Source: Aliterella atlantica CENA595 (GTDB lineage: Bacteria; Cyanobacteriota; Cyanobacteriia; Cyanobacteriales; Chroococcidiopsidaceae). From it: 64,000 nt of DNA. The notes below the pieces were generated by a model. That model saw only the letters and a list, made by a program, of their open reading frames with translations, was not told the origin of the DNA and searched no databases. The translations under genes were made by a program, and so were the position numbers. The DNA lies in the NCBI RefSeq assembly GCF_000952155.1, contig NZ_JYON01000012.1:85311-149310 (forward strand), written 5' to 3'. Of this stretch, positions 27,450 through 37,787 are shown one piece after another; the first letter of the stretch is position 1, and every line of letters starts with the position of its first letter.

Positions 27450-28868
27450 TTGGCATCAGATAAGTTTCGTCAGCAATTAAGACATGAGTTAGAAATATGG
27501 CGTAGTGAAGGAATAATTCAAGACAATCAATACGAACAACTAGCGCAACGCTATCAATTAGACACTCTCGATACTGCTTCCCGCAATCAATTTGTAACTA
27601 TTTTGATTGGATTAGGTAGCGTTCTGATCGGTTTAGGAATAATTACTTTTGTCGCCGCGAATTGGCAAGAAATGTCAAGAAGTATCAGAGTAGCACTACT
27701 ATTAAGTTTATTTATCAGTGTAAATATTGCTGGATTTTACTTGTGGAGAAAACCAAATGATGCTAGCAAACGTCTTGGACATGGATTGCTGCTACTAGGA
27801 GCATTCATATTAGGGGCAAATATGGGGTTAATGGGACAAATGTTTCACATTAGTAGCCCTTTTTACGAACTATTACTAGCTTGGGGAGTTGGCGTAATTG
27901 CAATGGCTTATAGCCTGCAAATAACATCTTTGGGTATTATGTCAATTTTCTTAATTTTAGGTGGTTATTTAGGATTTGCTACAACAGATTTATATCCGTT
28001 ATTACAACTAAATCGAGAAGTTTCTTGGTCATCGTTGTTAGGACAGCATTTACCAATAATTGCCTGCATCACATTTATACCACTAGCTTATTGGTGTCGT
28101 TCTCAATGGATTTTTGCTTTAAGCGCGATCGCTATCTTCTTGCCGCTAATAGGCAATATAACTCCCTACAATGTCGGAGTATCTAATCTCACTCCCTTGC
28201 AAGCAGAAGGTTGGATATTTGCGATCGCATTTGCCTTACCACCAGCCTTATTATGGAGTTATGATGATTCATTGTGGGTGTATAGTAGCTTATTTGGTAG
28301 AGGCGTAGCACCCAAGTCATTTGTGGCGATCGCGCGAAATTTAGCATTAGTTTATCTAGCGATCGTCTTTTATATCTGCTCTTTTTATGGTTTGTGGAAT
28401 AATTGGTCATCCTCAACAGTTAACGCTAGTAATAAGTTAAACTGGTTTCCCTTAATCGATGTCTTTGTTTTGGCTGTAATTGCTATTTGGCAATGGTTGT
28501 ATATCGTAAAACAGCGCCGTTCTCACAATTGGAATTTAACTACAATTGTCATTGCCGGATTATGCGCGATCGCCGCTCTAATACCTTTGTGGCATACTTA
28601 CATTACGCCAATTGCCTTAGCAGCAACATTTATATTCAATGCCTCACTATTTCTCCTAGCTACAGGCTTGATGCGCGAAGGATTGGCTCAAGGACAACGC
28701 CGCGCTTTTTGGGGTGGTATGCTGCTAATAACTTTGAGAATTGCAGCTTGGGTTTTAATATCCGTTACTGGATTAATATTTAAGTCTTTAATCTTTATTT
28801 TGTGCGGTGTGGGGATAATTGCGATCGGCTTGTGGTTTGAGCGCTATGTAAAAACTTTGAGAACTTGA
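27450..28868 (+). CDS. DUF2157 membrane protein
   Basis: The 472-residue product has a cytosolic N-terminal region (about 1-45, including LRHELEIWRSEGIIQDNQYEQL, the DUF2157 hallmark) and 12 or so hydrophobic segments. The start is TTG 27450, supported by GAAGAGG 8 bases upstream. DUF2157 proteins are predicted membrane proteins of unknown function. Gene order suggests an operon with the PPC-domain gene. No transporter motif was recognised. Confidence 0.82.
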   Translation: MASDKFRQQLRHELEIWRSEGIIQDNQYEQLAQRYQLDTLDTASRNQFVTILIGLGSVLIGLGIITFVAANWQEMSRSIRVALLLSLFISVNIAGFYLWRKPNDASKRLGHGLLLLGAFILGANMGLMGQMFHISSPFYELLLAWGVGVIAMAYSLQITSLGIMSIFLILGGYLGFATTDLYPLLQLNREVSWSSLLGQHLPIIACITFIPLAYWCRSQWIFALSAIAIFLPLIGNITPYNVGVSNLTPLQAEGWIFAIAFALPPALLWSYDDSLWVYSSLFGRGVAPKSFVAIARNLALVYLAIVFYICSFYGLWNNWSSSTVNASNKLNWFPLIDVFVLAVIAIWQWLYIVKQRRSHNWNLTTIVIAGLCAIAALIPLWHTYITPIALAATFIFNASLFLLATGLMREGLAQGQRRAFWGGMLLITLRIAAWVLISVTGLIFKSLIFILCGVGIIAIGLWFERYVKTLRT

Positions 28869-28896
28869 TAGTTTGGAAATTTGAGTAAGTTAGCAC

Positions 28897-29712
28897 TTAT
28901 ATCTTATTTATACTGGCAGGAAAGTTGTGCAAATCTATAACTACCCCTTGCCAGCAATTTTCTTCTAAATTCACAATTGCTGAAATTAGTACCTGCATTG
29001 TAGAGCGATCGCGTTTAAGCAACTGCGTTTTAAATTTATCTACCTTGCCTTGAGTTTGCAAGTCTGCTAGTATCAACTGGCGATCGCCTTCGTTAATGTA
29101 TAAATCTTTACAGGCTATTTGGTTAATTACCTCTGCTGTCTGAGCGTAACCTAGCATTTGGATGAAATACTGGTTCGCTTCTACAATCAAACCATCGGCG
29201 ATACGGACGCTAAAGATGCCTACAGGAGCGTTTGCAAAGAGATTGCGAAGTTTTGCTTCAGCTTTTTGGCGATCGCAAATTTCTTTTTGGAGTTGGGCGT
29301 TGCGCTGGCTTAGTTGCTTTTGCAGTTTGCGGATTGTCAAGTTATTCTCGACACGAGCAAATACTTCTTCCTCACTAAATGGTTTGGTAATGTAATCTAC
29401 TCCACCCACAGCAAAGGCTTTGACTTTATCTAGTGCTTCATCTAAAGCGCTAATAAAAATTACTGGGATGTCGCAGGTTTGTGGGGAAGCTTTTAAGTGT
29501 TGACAGACTTCATAGCCGTTCATATCTGGCATCATGATGTCTAATAGAATTAAATCGGGTGGCGCAGCTTGCACAGTCTTCAATGCAGTTTGCCCGTTAA
29601 TTACTTTACGCACTTCATACCCCAGTTGAGCGAGCATAGCAGACAAAAGCCGCAAGTTGTCTGGCTTATCGTCCACAACGAGAATATTTGCTTTTTCTAG
29701 TTGTTGATTCAT
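28897..29712 (-). CDS. Response regulator with PAS output domain
   Basis: The product has 271 residues: a receiver domain (about 8-125) with phosphoacceptor D58 in LILLDIMMPDMNG and acidic pair D14/D15, then a short coiled linker (KLQKQLSQRNAQLQKEI), then a PAS domain (about 150-265; NLFANAPVGIFSVRI). There is no DNA-binding or enzymatic output, so it probably relays signals to another protein. Its start overlaps the stop of the hybrid kinase gene by four bases (ATGA), marking translational coupling. Confidence 0.88.
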   Translation of the reverse strand: MNQQLEKANILVVDDKPDNLRLLSAMLAQLGYEVRKVINGQTALKTVQAAPPDLILLDIMMPDMNGYEVCQHLKASPQTCDIPVIFISALDEALDKVKAFAVGGVDYITKPFSEEEVFARVENNLTIRKLQKQLSQRNAQLQKEICDRQKAEAKLRNLFANAPVGIFSVRIADGLIVEANQYFIQMLGYAQTAEVINQIACKDLYINEGDRQLILADLQTQGKVDKFKTQLLKRDRSTMQVLISAIVNLEENCWQGVVIDLHNFPASINKI

Positions 29713-32162
29713 GGGGAACCTGGCTGGGTAAGATCGATGATTTTATCAATCCGAAAACTATTGACAGCTTCAGCTAAACCATCTGCTAGAGGTGCATTGG
29801 CGGAAGGGATTTGCTGCAACAAGCTAAAAATTTGTTTCTCATCAGTACGCAGTGCTGCTTGGTGTAGTTCTTCTATCCACTGCTGAGGCATAACACTTAA
29901 GCTTTCCACTTTCAGCGCGTACTCTGTTGACTTAACGGTTGGTTGGCTATCTGCGTATAGGTAACGCACTCCCAAATACTTAGCCATTTTTTCGAGGATG
30001 ACTTCTTCAAGAAAAGGCTTGCAAACAAAATCGTCGCACCCGCTCGATAATACTAAAGCTCGTTCTTCATCAAAGGCGCTCGCAGTAAGGGCAATGACGA
30101 TCGTATTTTTTCCCTTTGCCTGGGATTTAATTTGTCTAGTTGCTTCGTATCCATCCATTACAGGCATCCGCATATCCATCCAAATTAAATGAGGTTCCCA
30201 AGTTTGCCAGATACTTACGCCTACTTGTCCATTTTCGGCGGCGCGGACTGCAAAGCCAATAGATGTGAGAAATTTAACTAAAAGTTGACGATTTTCGCTT
30301 TTATCTTCAACTACCAAGATGCGGTAAATAGGTTGATCGGGAGCTAATGCGATCGCTCTTTGTCTTACTCTAGTTTCACTTTCTTCTATTATCTGCGCTC
30401 TATTTACCGGAACATCGAAGGAAAAAATTGTGCCTTGCCCTGGCGTACTGCGTAAAGCAATTTCACCATGCATCAAGCGGGCAAATTGTTGACTGATAGA
30501 TAACCCCAAACCCGTTCCCTGATGAGATTGTAGCCCAGCTTGAGTTTGCACAAATGGTTTAAATAATCTTTCTAACTCCGATGGAGCAATTCCCATCCCC
30601 GTATCTTCAACTTCAAAATGCAAAGTTAAACCTTCGCTTGATTGCTCTTGGCGATCGCTAATAACAGACACGCGCAAAATTACTCTACCAGTTGCAGTAA
30701 ACTTAATTGCATTGCCCAAAAGGTTAATTAATACTTGACGCAACTTACTTTCATCTGCCCGTACGTAGGTAGGAACATCAAGAGCGCGCTGGAAAATTAA
30801 CTCCAATCCCTTAGCTTCAGCTTTAATCTCAAACATCTCTGCCAAAGCGTCCAGCAAATTGTAAAGGTTAAAGTTAGTTTCATCTAGGGTGATGCGCCCT
30901 GCCTCAATCTTAGACATCGATAGGACATCATTAATTAGAGTTAGTAAGTGTTCGCCACTGCGACTAATAGTTGCTAAATTTTCTAGTTGAGCAGCACTAA
31001 GAGCAGGATCGCGAGTCATTAGTTGCGTAAAGCCGAGAATGGCACTAAGAGGTGTCCGCAGTTCGTGGCTCATATTAGCGAGGAAGGCACTTTTGGCATG
31101 ATTGGCAGCTAGGGCTTCTTGGGCTTTTTGTTCTAACTTGTGGCTGTAATTTTCTAACTGGGCGCGGGAAAGTTGCAACTGTTGGGCTAGCCAATACACT
31201 CCTATCGATAGCACTCCCACAGATACAAGTCCGACTAAAACAATCGTTCCCGCTAATTGACGCGCTGGGGTAAATGCTTCGGCTTGCTGCATCTCCACGA
31301 GTAGAGCTAAGTCTTGGGCGTTTAACCAGCGATATACGCCGATTACTGGCACGTTGGCGTAGTTTTGATACAGCCCAAATCCACTAACTCCGCTAATTGC
31401 CGTATCAATCCCCTGGCTGCTAACCCCCATAGAAAACGCCTGCATATCGGTGCGATCTGCTTTAGAAATGAAAGTGTTTTTGACTACCAAAGAGCCAACC
31501 AAATAGGTTTCGCCGCTTTTACCTAAGCCTGTACGTTCGCGGACAATGCGATCGATTCGATCTAAATTGAGGTGAGCGAGGATTAAGCCTTGACGTACTC
31601 CGGCTGCGTCTCTTATTGGTGTTGCTAAAGTTACGGCTGGTTTGCCAGTATTGGGTGAAACGTAGAAAATCGGTGCAAAAGTTTTTCCTTGCTCTATCTT
31701 CTCAATATAGGTAGTATCGGCTAAAATTTCGTACTGACCTTCATGCTGTTTATTAGTAGATAAGATTACTTTGTTGCTGCGGTCGAGAATAAAAATTTCT
31801 TGGAAATCTGGCTTGGTTTGGGTGATATCGATTAAGTAGTTGGCAATTTGGTGCGTAGCAAGATTGCGCTTAGAGGCACTTTGAGCCTGCAAAATCTTGT
31901 CGATTTGGCGTTGTGCGGGAAACTTAGCGATCGCAAAAAAGTCTTGTTGCCGATCTTGAAACCAACGGGTAATTTCTTCTTCTTTTAATGTTGCCGCTAC
32001 GCTCAGTTGATTGTATGCTGCTTGCTTCAAAGCTTCTCTAGCTCTATAAAAAGCCACACCACCTACTACACCAATAGCGATTAGAGACAACAGGAGGAAT
32101 AAACTTGCGACTTTAGAAGTAAGGTGCTGATTGCCATGCATAAGGTACAAGGACTTTACCAT
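29709..32162 (-). CDS. Hybrid sensor histidine kinase (dCache-HisKA-HATPase-REC)
   Basis: The 817-residue protein has a transmembrane helix near 15-35, a large extracytoplasmic dCache-like sensor (about 40-300; LLVEMQQAEAF near its end), a second helix (about 305-325), a HisKA box FLANMSHELRTPLSAILGF with the phospho-His near residue 365, a HATPase with G1/G2 boxes (DTGMGIAPSEL, GTGLGLSIS), and a receiver domain with the acceptor Asp in WMDMRMPVMDGYEATR. It lies between the binding-protein gene (7-base overlap) and the response regulator (4-base overlap). The three form a sensing cassette. Confidence 0.9.
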   Translation of the reverse strand: MVKSLYLMHGNQHLTSKVASLFLLLSLIAIGVVGGVAFYRAREALKQAAYNQLSVAATLKEEEITRWFQDRQQDFFAIAKFPAQRQIDKILQAQSASKRNLATHQIANYLIDITQTKPDFQEIFILDRSNKVILSTNKQHEGQYEILADTTYIEKIEQGKTFAPIFYVSPNTGKPAVTLATPIRDAAGVRQGLILAHLNLDRIDRIVRERTGLGKSGETYLVGSLVVKNTFISKADRTDMQAFSMGVSSQGIDTAISGVSGFGLYQNYANVPVIGVYRWLNAQDLALLVEMQQAEAFTPARQLAGTIVLVGLVSVGVLSIGVYWLAQQLQLSRAQLENYSHKLEQKAQEALAANHAKSAFLANMSHELRTPLSAILGFTQLMTRDPALSAAQLENLATISRSGEHLLTLINDVLSMSKIEAGRITLDETNFNLYNLLDALAEMFEIKAEAKGLELIFQRALDVPTYVRADESKLRQVLINLLGNAIKFTATGRVILRVSVISDRQEQSSEGLTLHFEVEDTGMGIAPSELERLFKPFVQTQAGLQSHQGTGLGLSISQQFARLMHGEIALRSTPGQGTIFSFDVPVNRAQIIEESETRVRQRAIALAPDQPIYRILVVEDKSENRQLLVKFLTSIGFAVRAAENGQVGVSIWQTWEPHLIWMDMRMPVMDGYEATRQIKSQAKGKNTIVIALTASAFDEERALVLSSGCDDFVCKPFLEEVILEKMAKYLGVRYLYADSQPTVKSTEYALKVESLSVMPQQWIEELHQAALRTDEKQIFSLLQQIPSANAPLADGLAEAVNSFRIDKIIDLTQPGSP

Positions 32163-33580
32163 TCGGCAAAAATTTGTTTGATGCGGGCGATCGCTTCATC
32201 GGCAGCTACTTCTGCCGAACTACCGTCAACTAAAACTCTTTTTAAGGCTTTACCCCAAACATTTTCTTTTAGTACCATGCTATAAGCAGGATTGGTAAAG
32301 GTGTAAAATAAGCGCGTTTGCCCTTGAGCGATCGTCTTTGTGGCGGTGGAAACGTGAGGATCTTGGGGATTTGTCCAAAAAGGATCTTGCCAATTTGGTT
32401 TTAGCACTGGCGAATGACGACCTCCAGCAACTTTGAGATAATTACCAATCACATCCGGTTGAATTAAATAGGCTAAAAAGTCTTTAGCTATCTTTTGGTT
32501 TGGCGAGTTAGCAAACAAAATAACCTGCTGCACTGTAATTAAATAACGCATTTGCTCGCCGCTAGGTTTGTTGGGCAATTCTAATATTCCTAGCTTGTGA
32601 CTATAGGTATCTGGATCTTGACGCAATGCTGTAGCAATAGAAAGAGTATCGTTGGTTGTCATCAATACTTTGCGGTTGAGCAAGTTACGATTGTTATCTG
32701 GGTTCAACCAGTGCAATGCATCTGGTGGCAAGTAACCTTGTTGATATGCTTTGTTGTACCAATTTAAAATTTTGATAATGCTTTGACGCACTTGCGGATT
32801 ATCGACTTGGAGTTGACCTTGAGAGTCCAACATTTGCACATCGTAAGCTTCCAAAATTTGCTCAAAAGTCTGGTATGTATCTCCCGCAGCTACCGATAGC
32901 GGTAAGCCTAAACCATAAATATCAATTTGTTTTGCCCGTAACTCGTCCTGGCTTTGCATCCAATATTTCCAGAAACCATCCCAATCGTGAGGAATATTGC
33001 GATCGCTACTTCGTCCTATTTTCTCTAGCAAGTCTCGCCAATAGTAAACGTGAATTGTTGCTTGATGAATAGGCAGTGCATAATAACTACGCTTTTTATC
33101 TGTTTGATTGTAAAAGTTAACAGTTTGTAAAACCTTGTCTGAGTATAGGTTTTTAATTGGTTCGATGACATCGGAAACATCGGCAAGTTTTCCTTCCCAA
33201 GCTAGACGAGGAGCAAGCGACTTTTCACTTTTAAACATGGCAATTAGATCGGGAAGCTCGCCAGATCGAAGCTCTCTTTCTGTTTTCTGCGATAGCTCGT
33301 CGGTACTATAAAAAGAAAGTTCTACTTTGTTACCGCTTTGTTTTTCCCAGTTGCTAACAATCTGTTGCAGCGCTTCATCTTCTTCCAAAGTAAAGCCTTT
33401 ATCCCACCAAATTTTCAGGACTTTATTTTCAGTAAAAGCCGCGTTAACCAAATCTCGATTGCTCGTAGAAGTGCGATCGCAAGCAACGATGACTAAGGTA
33501 AAAAACACCGCTAACAGTAGATATCGCCAGCGTTGGAGATTTCTCAATATTTGGAGGCGATCGCTTTGGATTTTGGACAT
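32156..33580 (-). CDS. Extracellular solute-binding lipoprotein (sugar-type, family 1)
   Basis: The 474-residue product has a basic N-terminus, a hydrophobic segment and the lipobox LVIVAC (C34), so it is probably membrane-tethered. The mature protein follows the sugar ABC binding pattern: LKIWWDKGFTLEEDEALQQI, LPDLIAMFKSEKSLAPRLAW, QGYLPPDALHWLNPDN. No permease or ATPase genes are nearby. Instead it overlaps a hybrid histidine kinase gene, which suggests it presents a ligand to the kinase sensor rather than to an importer. The ligand is unknown. Confidence 0.86.
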   Translation of the reverse strand: MSKIQSDRLQILRNLQRWRYLLLAVFFTLVIVACDRTSTSNRDLVNAAFTENKVLKIWWDKGFTLEEDEALQQIVSNWEKQSGNKVELSFYSTDELSQKTERELRSGELPDLIAMFKSEKSLAPRLAWEGKLADVSDVIEPIKNLYSDKVLQTVNFYNQTDKKRSYYALPIHQATIHVYYWRDLLEKIGRSSDRNIPHDWDGFWKYWMQSQDELRAKQIDIYGLGLPLSVAAGDTYQTFEQILEAYDVQMLDSQGQLQVDNPQVRQSIIKILNWYNKAYQQGYLPPDALHWLNPDNNRNLLNRKVLMTTNDTLSIATALRQDPDTYSHKLGILELPNKPSGEQMRYLITVQQVILFANSPNQKIAKDFLAYLIQPDVIGNYLKVAGGRHSPVLKPNWQDPFWTNPQDPHVSTATKTIAQGQTRLFYTFTNPAYSMVLKENVWGKALKRVLVDGSSAEVAADEAIARIKQIFAEW

Positions 33581-33735
33581 AGGTTTTCTACCCCAGTCTG
33601 CACACCTTTACAATATCGATCTACCAATTAAATCTATAAATTTACAGATATTTTTAAAAACCTTTAGATTCAAGCAATGCCCAAAGTTGTCAAACCGATA
33701 AAATAAAAACACCAGATCGCGATCGGGCAATACTT

Positions 33736-34491
33736 ATGAGCGCCAAGCTTAGTGCAACCAAACCTGCAACTGAACTTATAATCACTTGGGAACTATTACC
33801 CGATGATTTTCAATTAGAGGATGACCCAGTGGAGAATACAGGTCAGCCAATTTTGGCTGGTGCTTTGCGTGAAAGCTTGGAGATTAGCGGTTTTATTCAA
33901 CCTCAAATGTTAATAGCCTCCAATTTTGCTGTTTGTGCAACGCTCAACGAACAGATTATTACCAAAGCCCCTGACTGGGTTTACGTTCCTCGTGTAAAGC
34001 AAATGTTAGCTAACCGCAGAAGCTACACGCCCAATACAGAGGGTGATATTCCGGCGGTAGTAATGGAATTTTTATCGGAAACTGAGGGTGGAGAATATTC
34101 AATCAAACGCAGTTATCCACCAGGAAAATGGTTTTTCTACGAACAAATTCTCCAAGTTCCCGTTTACGTAATATTTGAGCCAGATAGTGGTCTGCTGGAA
34201 TTTTACCAACTGGAAAACGGACGCTACGAATTAAAGCAACCTGATGAAAATGGTCGTCATTGGATTGCACCGATGGGACTATTTTTAGGTACTTGGCAAG
34301 GTACAAAAGAATCTCGAACAGGTTATTGGTTGCGGTGGTGGGATGAAACAGGTAATTTGTTACTGTGGGCAGTAGAACAGATAGAACAAGAACGCCAACG
34401 CGCCGAACAAGAACGCCAGCAGAAAGAAAGGCTAATTGCCTATTTACAGTCTCAGGGTGTTGACCCCAATAATTTGCCTAACGAATCCTAA
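33736..34491 (+). CDS. Uma2-family (DUF820) putative nuclease
   Basis: The 251-residue member has the core acidic and Tyr-rich motifs ([41 protein letters not shown]) and a Glu/Arg/Gln-rich coiled C-terminus ([17 protein letters not shown]). It is more divergent from the gene at 7649 than that is from typical members. The last 48 bases overlap, on the opposite strand, the 3' end of an AAA-like ATPase frame. Role unknown. Confidence 0.78.
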   Translation: MSAKLSATKPATELIITWELLPDDFQLEDDPVENTGQPILAGALRESLEISGFIQPQMLIASNFAVCATLNEQIITKAPDWVYVPRVKQMLANRRSYTPNTEGDIPAVVMEFLSETEGGEYSIKRSYPPGKWFFYEQILQVPVYVIFEPDSGLLEFYQLENGRYELKQPDENGRHWIAPMGLFLGTWQGTKESRTGYWLRWWDETGNLLLWAVEQIEQERQRAEQERQQKERLIAYLQSQGVDPNNLPNES

Positions 34492-36024
34492 GAGAGATGC
34501 CGATCTTGTAGGGTGCGTTTTGAAAACGCACCCTACTGGTATGACTAATGAAGAGTAATTTAAAAATTGCCATAAAAGTATTGTTCCTAAAACGAGTACG
34601 AGCGAACTTAGAACGATCGCCAGTAATTTTTGCCGCTGAGTAACTTGTTTTAGCTTGGTTTCTACTTCAGAGCGATCGCATTGTTGGCTTTTGAGTAAAA
34701 ATTGATAATCTAAATCGCTCAAACTTTTGCCCTCCGCCCATTGTTGAGCTTGGTTTAAGGCTTGTCCGCGCAATAGTAAGTCTGAATCTTGTGTTGCGAT
34801 CCATTGTTGTAAAGATAGGGAATAAGGACGCAGTTTAGTTAATTGTTGCTCTATCCAAGCTAAAGAAAAAACTTCGGCATAAATGCGATTTTTAATTTGC
34901 AGTTGTCCGTTTTGCTCGGTAGCAATTCCAGATAACAGCAGTTCTATTTGTTCTTTGGAGCCATCTGATACTACTTCAACTCCTTGCAATATTTGCCTAA
35001 CAAGCTTCAATAGCGCCCCTGCATAGTGTTCGTTTCTCAATAAGCGATCGCGGATTGTCTGTAAATGCTCTGGTTCGTCCTTTGCTTCCCAGTTTTCAAT
35101 AATATGCGATCGCACCAGTTTTTCTAGGAGCAAGGGCGAAAATTGATGATAAAAGCCAATCAAGTGATAATTAACAATTGGTAAATGAGTGTCTAACTTA
35201 TAGCGCTCCTCCACTTCTTCCCCGTTGTCAGATGGGGAATAATTGCTACTAGAACGTTGTTGGATGATAAGCTGACAAAGCTTTTGAGTCAGAAACGGCT
35301 GCCCATTTGTCCAAGCCAAAATTTCTTTAAGCACTGCTAAAGGGTTATCTACTTTGCCTTCTAATCCAGCGGCTAAGGGCTGAATTTCAGCTAGTTTAAA
35401 ACCAGTTAAATTGATAGATTTACCAATATTAAAGGGAGTGCGCTGGCGATCGCCAATTAAATCTGTGGGCGTAGCAACGCCAAATAGCGCCCAAGTAAGG
35501 CGGTTATAAGCTGGATTTTCTGCTCTTTGGTTGTAGCAATATCTAATTAAAGCGAAAAAATCTGCTGTAGGAAAATCAAGCCCCAAAATACTATCAATTT
35601 CATCAACAAAAATAAAAATTTTAGCTTGAACTTGAACTAACAAAATATCTTCAATAAACTCACTCAATCGTTGCAATGGCGTTAAATCTTCCCTTTCCTG
35701 CCACCAAGCTTTGAGATTTACTTTGCCAAGTAGATTAAAACCCCGTAATAAGTCAACTACTATGCCCTTATACCACTGAGCCGGAGTAATATGTTCGCTA
35801 CCGATCCGCGTTAGATCCACAGAAGCGCAAACATAACCAGCCTTTTCCAACCGATTTCGAGTCCGCAAGCGCAAACTAGATTTGCCCATCTGGCGAGAAC
35901 TAAATACATAACAAAACTCGCCCCTTAGCAAGGCACGATAGAGTTCAAAGTCCGCTTGGCGCTCTACGTAAGTTGGCGCATCCATCCTTAAACTGCCACC
36001 AACTTGATATTCATACTTATCCAT
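34444..36024 (-). CDS. AAA-like (AAA_35) domain signalling ATPase with C-terminal transmembrane segment
   Basis: The 526-residue protein has an AAA_35-type NTPase: Walker A RQMGKSS (44-50), Walker [12 protein letters not shown] with DE at 141-142, and a conserved [19 protein letters not shown] segment. A hydrophobic helix near residues 470-490 ([19 protein letters not shown]) follows a [10 protein letters not shown] linker. The final 35 or so residues are read through a GTAGGGTGCGTT palindrome and into the antisense of the Uma2 gene, so the natural C-terminus is probably lost. It is 4 bases downstream of a second AAA-like gene. Confidence 0.8.
   Translation of the reverse strand: MDKYEYQVGGSLRMDAPTYVERQADFELYRALLRGEFCYVFSSRQMGKSSLRLRTRNRLEKAGYVCASVDLTRIGSEHITPAQWYKGIVVDLLRGFNLLGKVNLKAWWQEREDLTPLQRLSEFIEDILLVQVQAKIFIFVDEIDSILGLDFPTADFFALIRYCYNQRAENPAYNRLTWALFGVATPTDLIGDRQRTPFNIGKSINLTGFKLAEIQPLAAGLEGKVDNPLAVLKEILAWTNGQPFLTQKLCQLIIQQRSSSNYSPSDNGEEVEERYKLDTHLPIVNYHLIGFYHQFSPLLLEKLVRSHIIENWEAKDEPEHLQTIRDRLLRNEHYAGALLKLVRQILQGVEVVSDGSKEQIELLLSGIATEQNGQLQIKNRIYAEVFSLAWIEQQLTKLRPYSLSLQQWIATQDSDLLLRGQALNQAQQWAEGKSLSDLDYQFLLKSQQCDRSEVETKLKQVTQRQKLLAIVLSSLVLVLGTILLWQFLNYSSLVIPVGCVFKTHPTRSASLLGFVRQIIGVNTLRL
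34508..34536. repeat. GTAGGGTGCGTT-type palindrome, copy 2 (perfect)
   Basis: A 29-base palindrome with 14-bp perfect arms (GTAGGGTGCGTTTT) and a single-base centre. It lies just after the Uma2 gene stop and inside the 3' end of the AAA-like frame on the other strand, where it is translated (GCVFKTHPT). Same family as copies at 18753 and 45617. Confidence 0.85.
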
Positions 36025-36028
36025 AGCT

Positions 36029-37381
36029 TTAGCTCAATTGTGCGCGGAAGTACAATCGATACAATTGGCAGCTTGGCGTTGCTAGGTTTGCTTGTAGTTT
36101 GACTAAACCCATACTTTCTAATTTATAGGCAGCGATCGCTTCTAACGGCAATGGCTCATCAGCTTCTACTACCTGCTTGAATGCTGTTGCAAGTTCGGGA
36201 TGCTCTTGGAGATAGGCAAGATGATGGCGTAAGCGATCGCTATAAATACCTGCTACAGTGGGAGCCGTCTGTAAGAGTTCGGCAAGGGATATTTCTTGAC
36301 GTGCTAAATGATACATTGCAACTCTTACTAAATAAGGATGTCCGCCCACAAGCGCCCACAAGGCAGTTAATTGTTCTTGTTTGAGCCAATTTAGGTGGTG
36401 ACGCGCTGCTAAATCTTGCACCTGTTCGAGGCTAAATTCTGGTAATTTAATCGGCAGCCCGACATTAAAGGGAGATTGATTGATATCTAGGGGAATATAA
36501 GCTTCTGTAGTATGAACTACTATGAGCCGGAGCTTTTGCCACTTTTCTAGTTCTACTGCATCCTCGTACCAAGAGCGCAGGAGTGGGAGAAAGTCGAGAT
36601 AAATTTCGGGATACTCAAAAATTCGATTGACTTCATCCAATGCTAAGACAATTGGCGAGTTAATTTCTGATAGCAAATATTCCTGGAAATATATGGTGCA
36701 GCTAACTTTGCTGCCAATATCTGCATCCCAATAAGCATCTAGTTTTGGTTCAAGGGTTAGCTGTCGACTGACATTAGCTCCTAACCAGCGCAAAAATTTA
36801 TCTAACGATGTGAAAATGCTGTTATCTGCTTGCTGCAAACTCAATAGCACAGTGCGTAAACCCTCTTGCCTAGCACGATCTAGAATTCTGTGCATGAGAG
36901 AAGTTTTGCCCATTTGTCTAGGGGCGGTGATGCGAATTAAGCTACCAGGTTTGCTAACTTGGGCGTAGGCGCGTTCTTCAATCGGAGGACGTTGGATATA
37001 AAATGCGGAATCGAGCGGTACTATCCCTACAGGAACTTCTAAGAAGTCATTGTCAGCGTCTAGGCGGGTTATGCTCTGTATTGTTTTATTTTGCGATCGC
37101 CAATGCCTCTCTAGTGCTGCTTGAAAGTTAGTTTTGCTAACGGTTTCGCCTAATACTTCACTAAGACTTTTCCAAACTTTTGGTCCAACATCGCGGGTAA
37201 TGTAGCTCGCCGAATAGCCTGAAGTAACAGCAATCTGCTCGTAGGTTTGACTTTGCCAAGCTCCGCTCAAAATCGCAGTTTCCACATCTGTTAGATGTCT
37301 ACCGAAACGGGCAAACACTGATGCATCAACTACTTCCAGCGCTTGCTCAAAATCCATTTTGTGCTTTATCTCTCGCTGCAT
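36029..37381 (-). CDS. AAA-like ATPase with N-terminal vWA-MoxR-associated helix-turn-helix domain
   Basis: The product has 450 residues; an internal start at MDFEQALEV (37357) gives 442 and is equally plausible. Residues 9-95 match the N-terminal HTH of vWA-MoxR-associated proteins ([43 protein letters not shown]). An AAA_35-type ATPase follows, with PRQMGKTS (154-161) and [10 protein letters not shown]. Proteins of this class are thought to act in signalling or conflict systems in cyanobacteria. The neighbouring AAA-like gene starts 4 bases after its stop, so the two are probably made together. Confidence 0.83.
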   Translation of the reverse strand: MQREIKHKMDFEQALEVVDASVFARFGRHLTDVETAILSGAWQSQTYEQIAVTSGYSASYITRDVGPKVWKSLSEVLGETVSKTNFQAALERHWRSQNKTIQSITRLDADNDFLEVPVGIVPLDSAFYIQRPPIEERAYAQVSKPGSLIRITAPRQMGKTSLMHRILDRARQEGLRTVLLSLQQADNSIFTSLDKFLRWLGANVSRQLTLEPKLDAYWDADIGSKVSCTIYFQEYLLSEINSPIVLALDEVNRIFEYPEIYLDFLPLLRSWYEDAVELEKWQKLRLIVVHTTEAYIPLDINQSPFNVGLPIKLPEFSLEQVQDLAARHHLNWLKQEQLTALWALVGGHPYLVRVAMYHLARQEISLAELLQTAPTVAGIYSDRLRHHLAYLQEHPELATAFKQVVEADEPLPLEAIAAYKLESMGLVKLQANLATPSCQLYRLYFRAQLS

Positions 37382-37787
37382 CTAAATTCTACCTGAGATT
37401 TCCAGAGGTAAAAAGATCGCACTGATTTCCTTTATATATTTTCGTTGGCGCTCAATTGGTTAGGAAGTAATACTACTACAAGAGCGAGAGGTAGAACAGT
37501 TGCTCTGAGTTATTTAAGCTAATCAGTTGCCAAGTCCAGATATTTTCTGTAACGACAAACACAAAATCCCCACTTAATTTAGAAATGTGGTGATTGTTTT
37601 CCCGCAACTACCAGTAAATATATAGGTTTAAAATGCACTAACAAATTATTGGTTGCTATGCGATCGCTATTAATAAAAATCCTCATAATTGCAGCAAGCT
37701 AGTTGCTGTATGGCGAACGGACGAACAGTCAAAGCTTTATTGTCAGTGGGTACAACCGCTCAATAACAAATAGTTAGTACAAAAATC
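37382..37787. other. Intergenic region upstream of the DUF3574 gene
   Basis: About 400 bases hold divergent promoters for the AAA-like pair and the DUF3574 gene. An imperfect hairpin (AATCCCCAC / GTGGTGATT) is at 37567-37600. A GCGATCGC lies at 37661. No ORF is supported. Confidence 0.35.
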
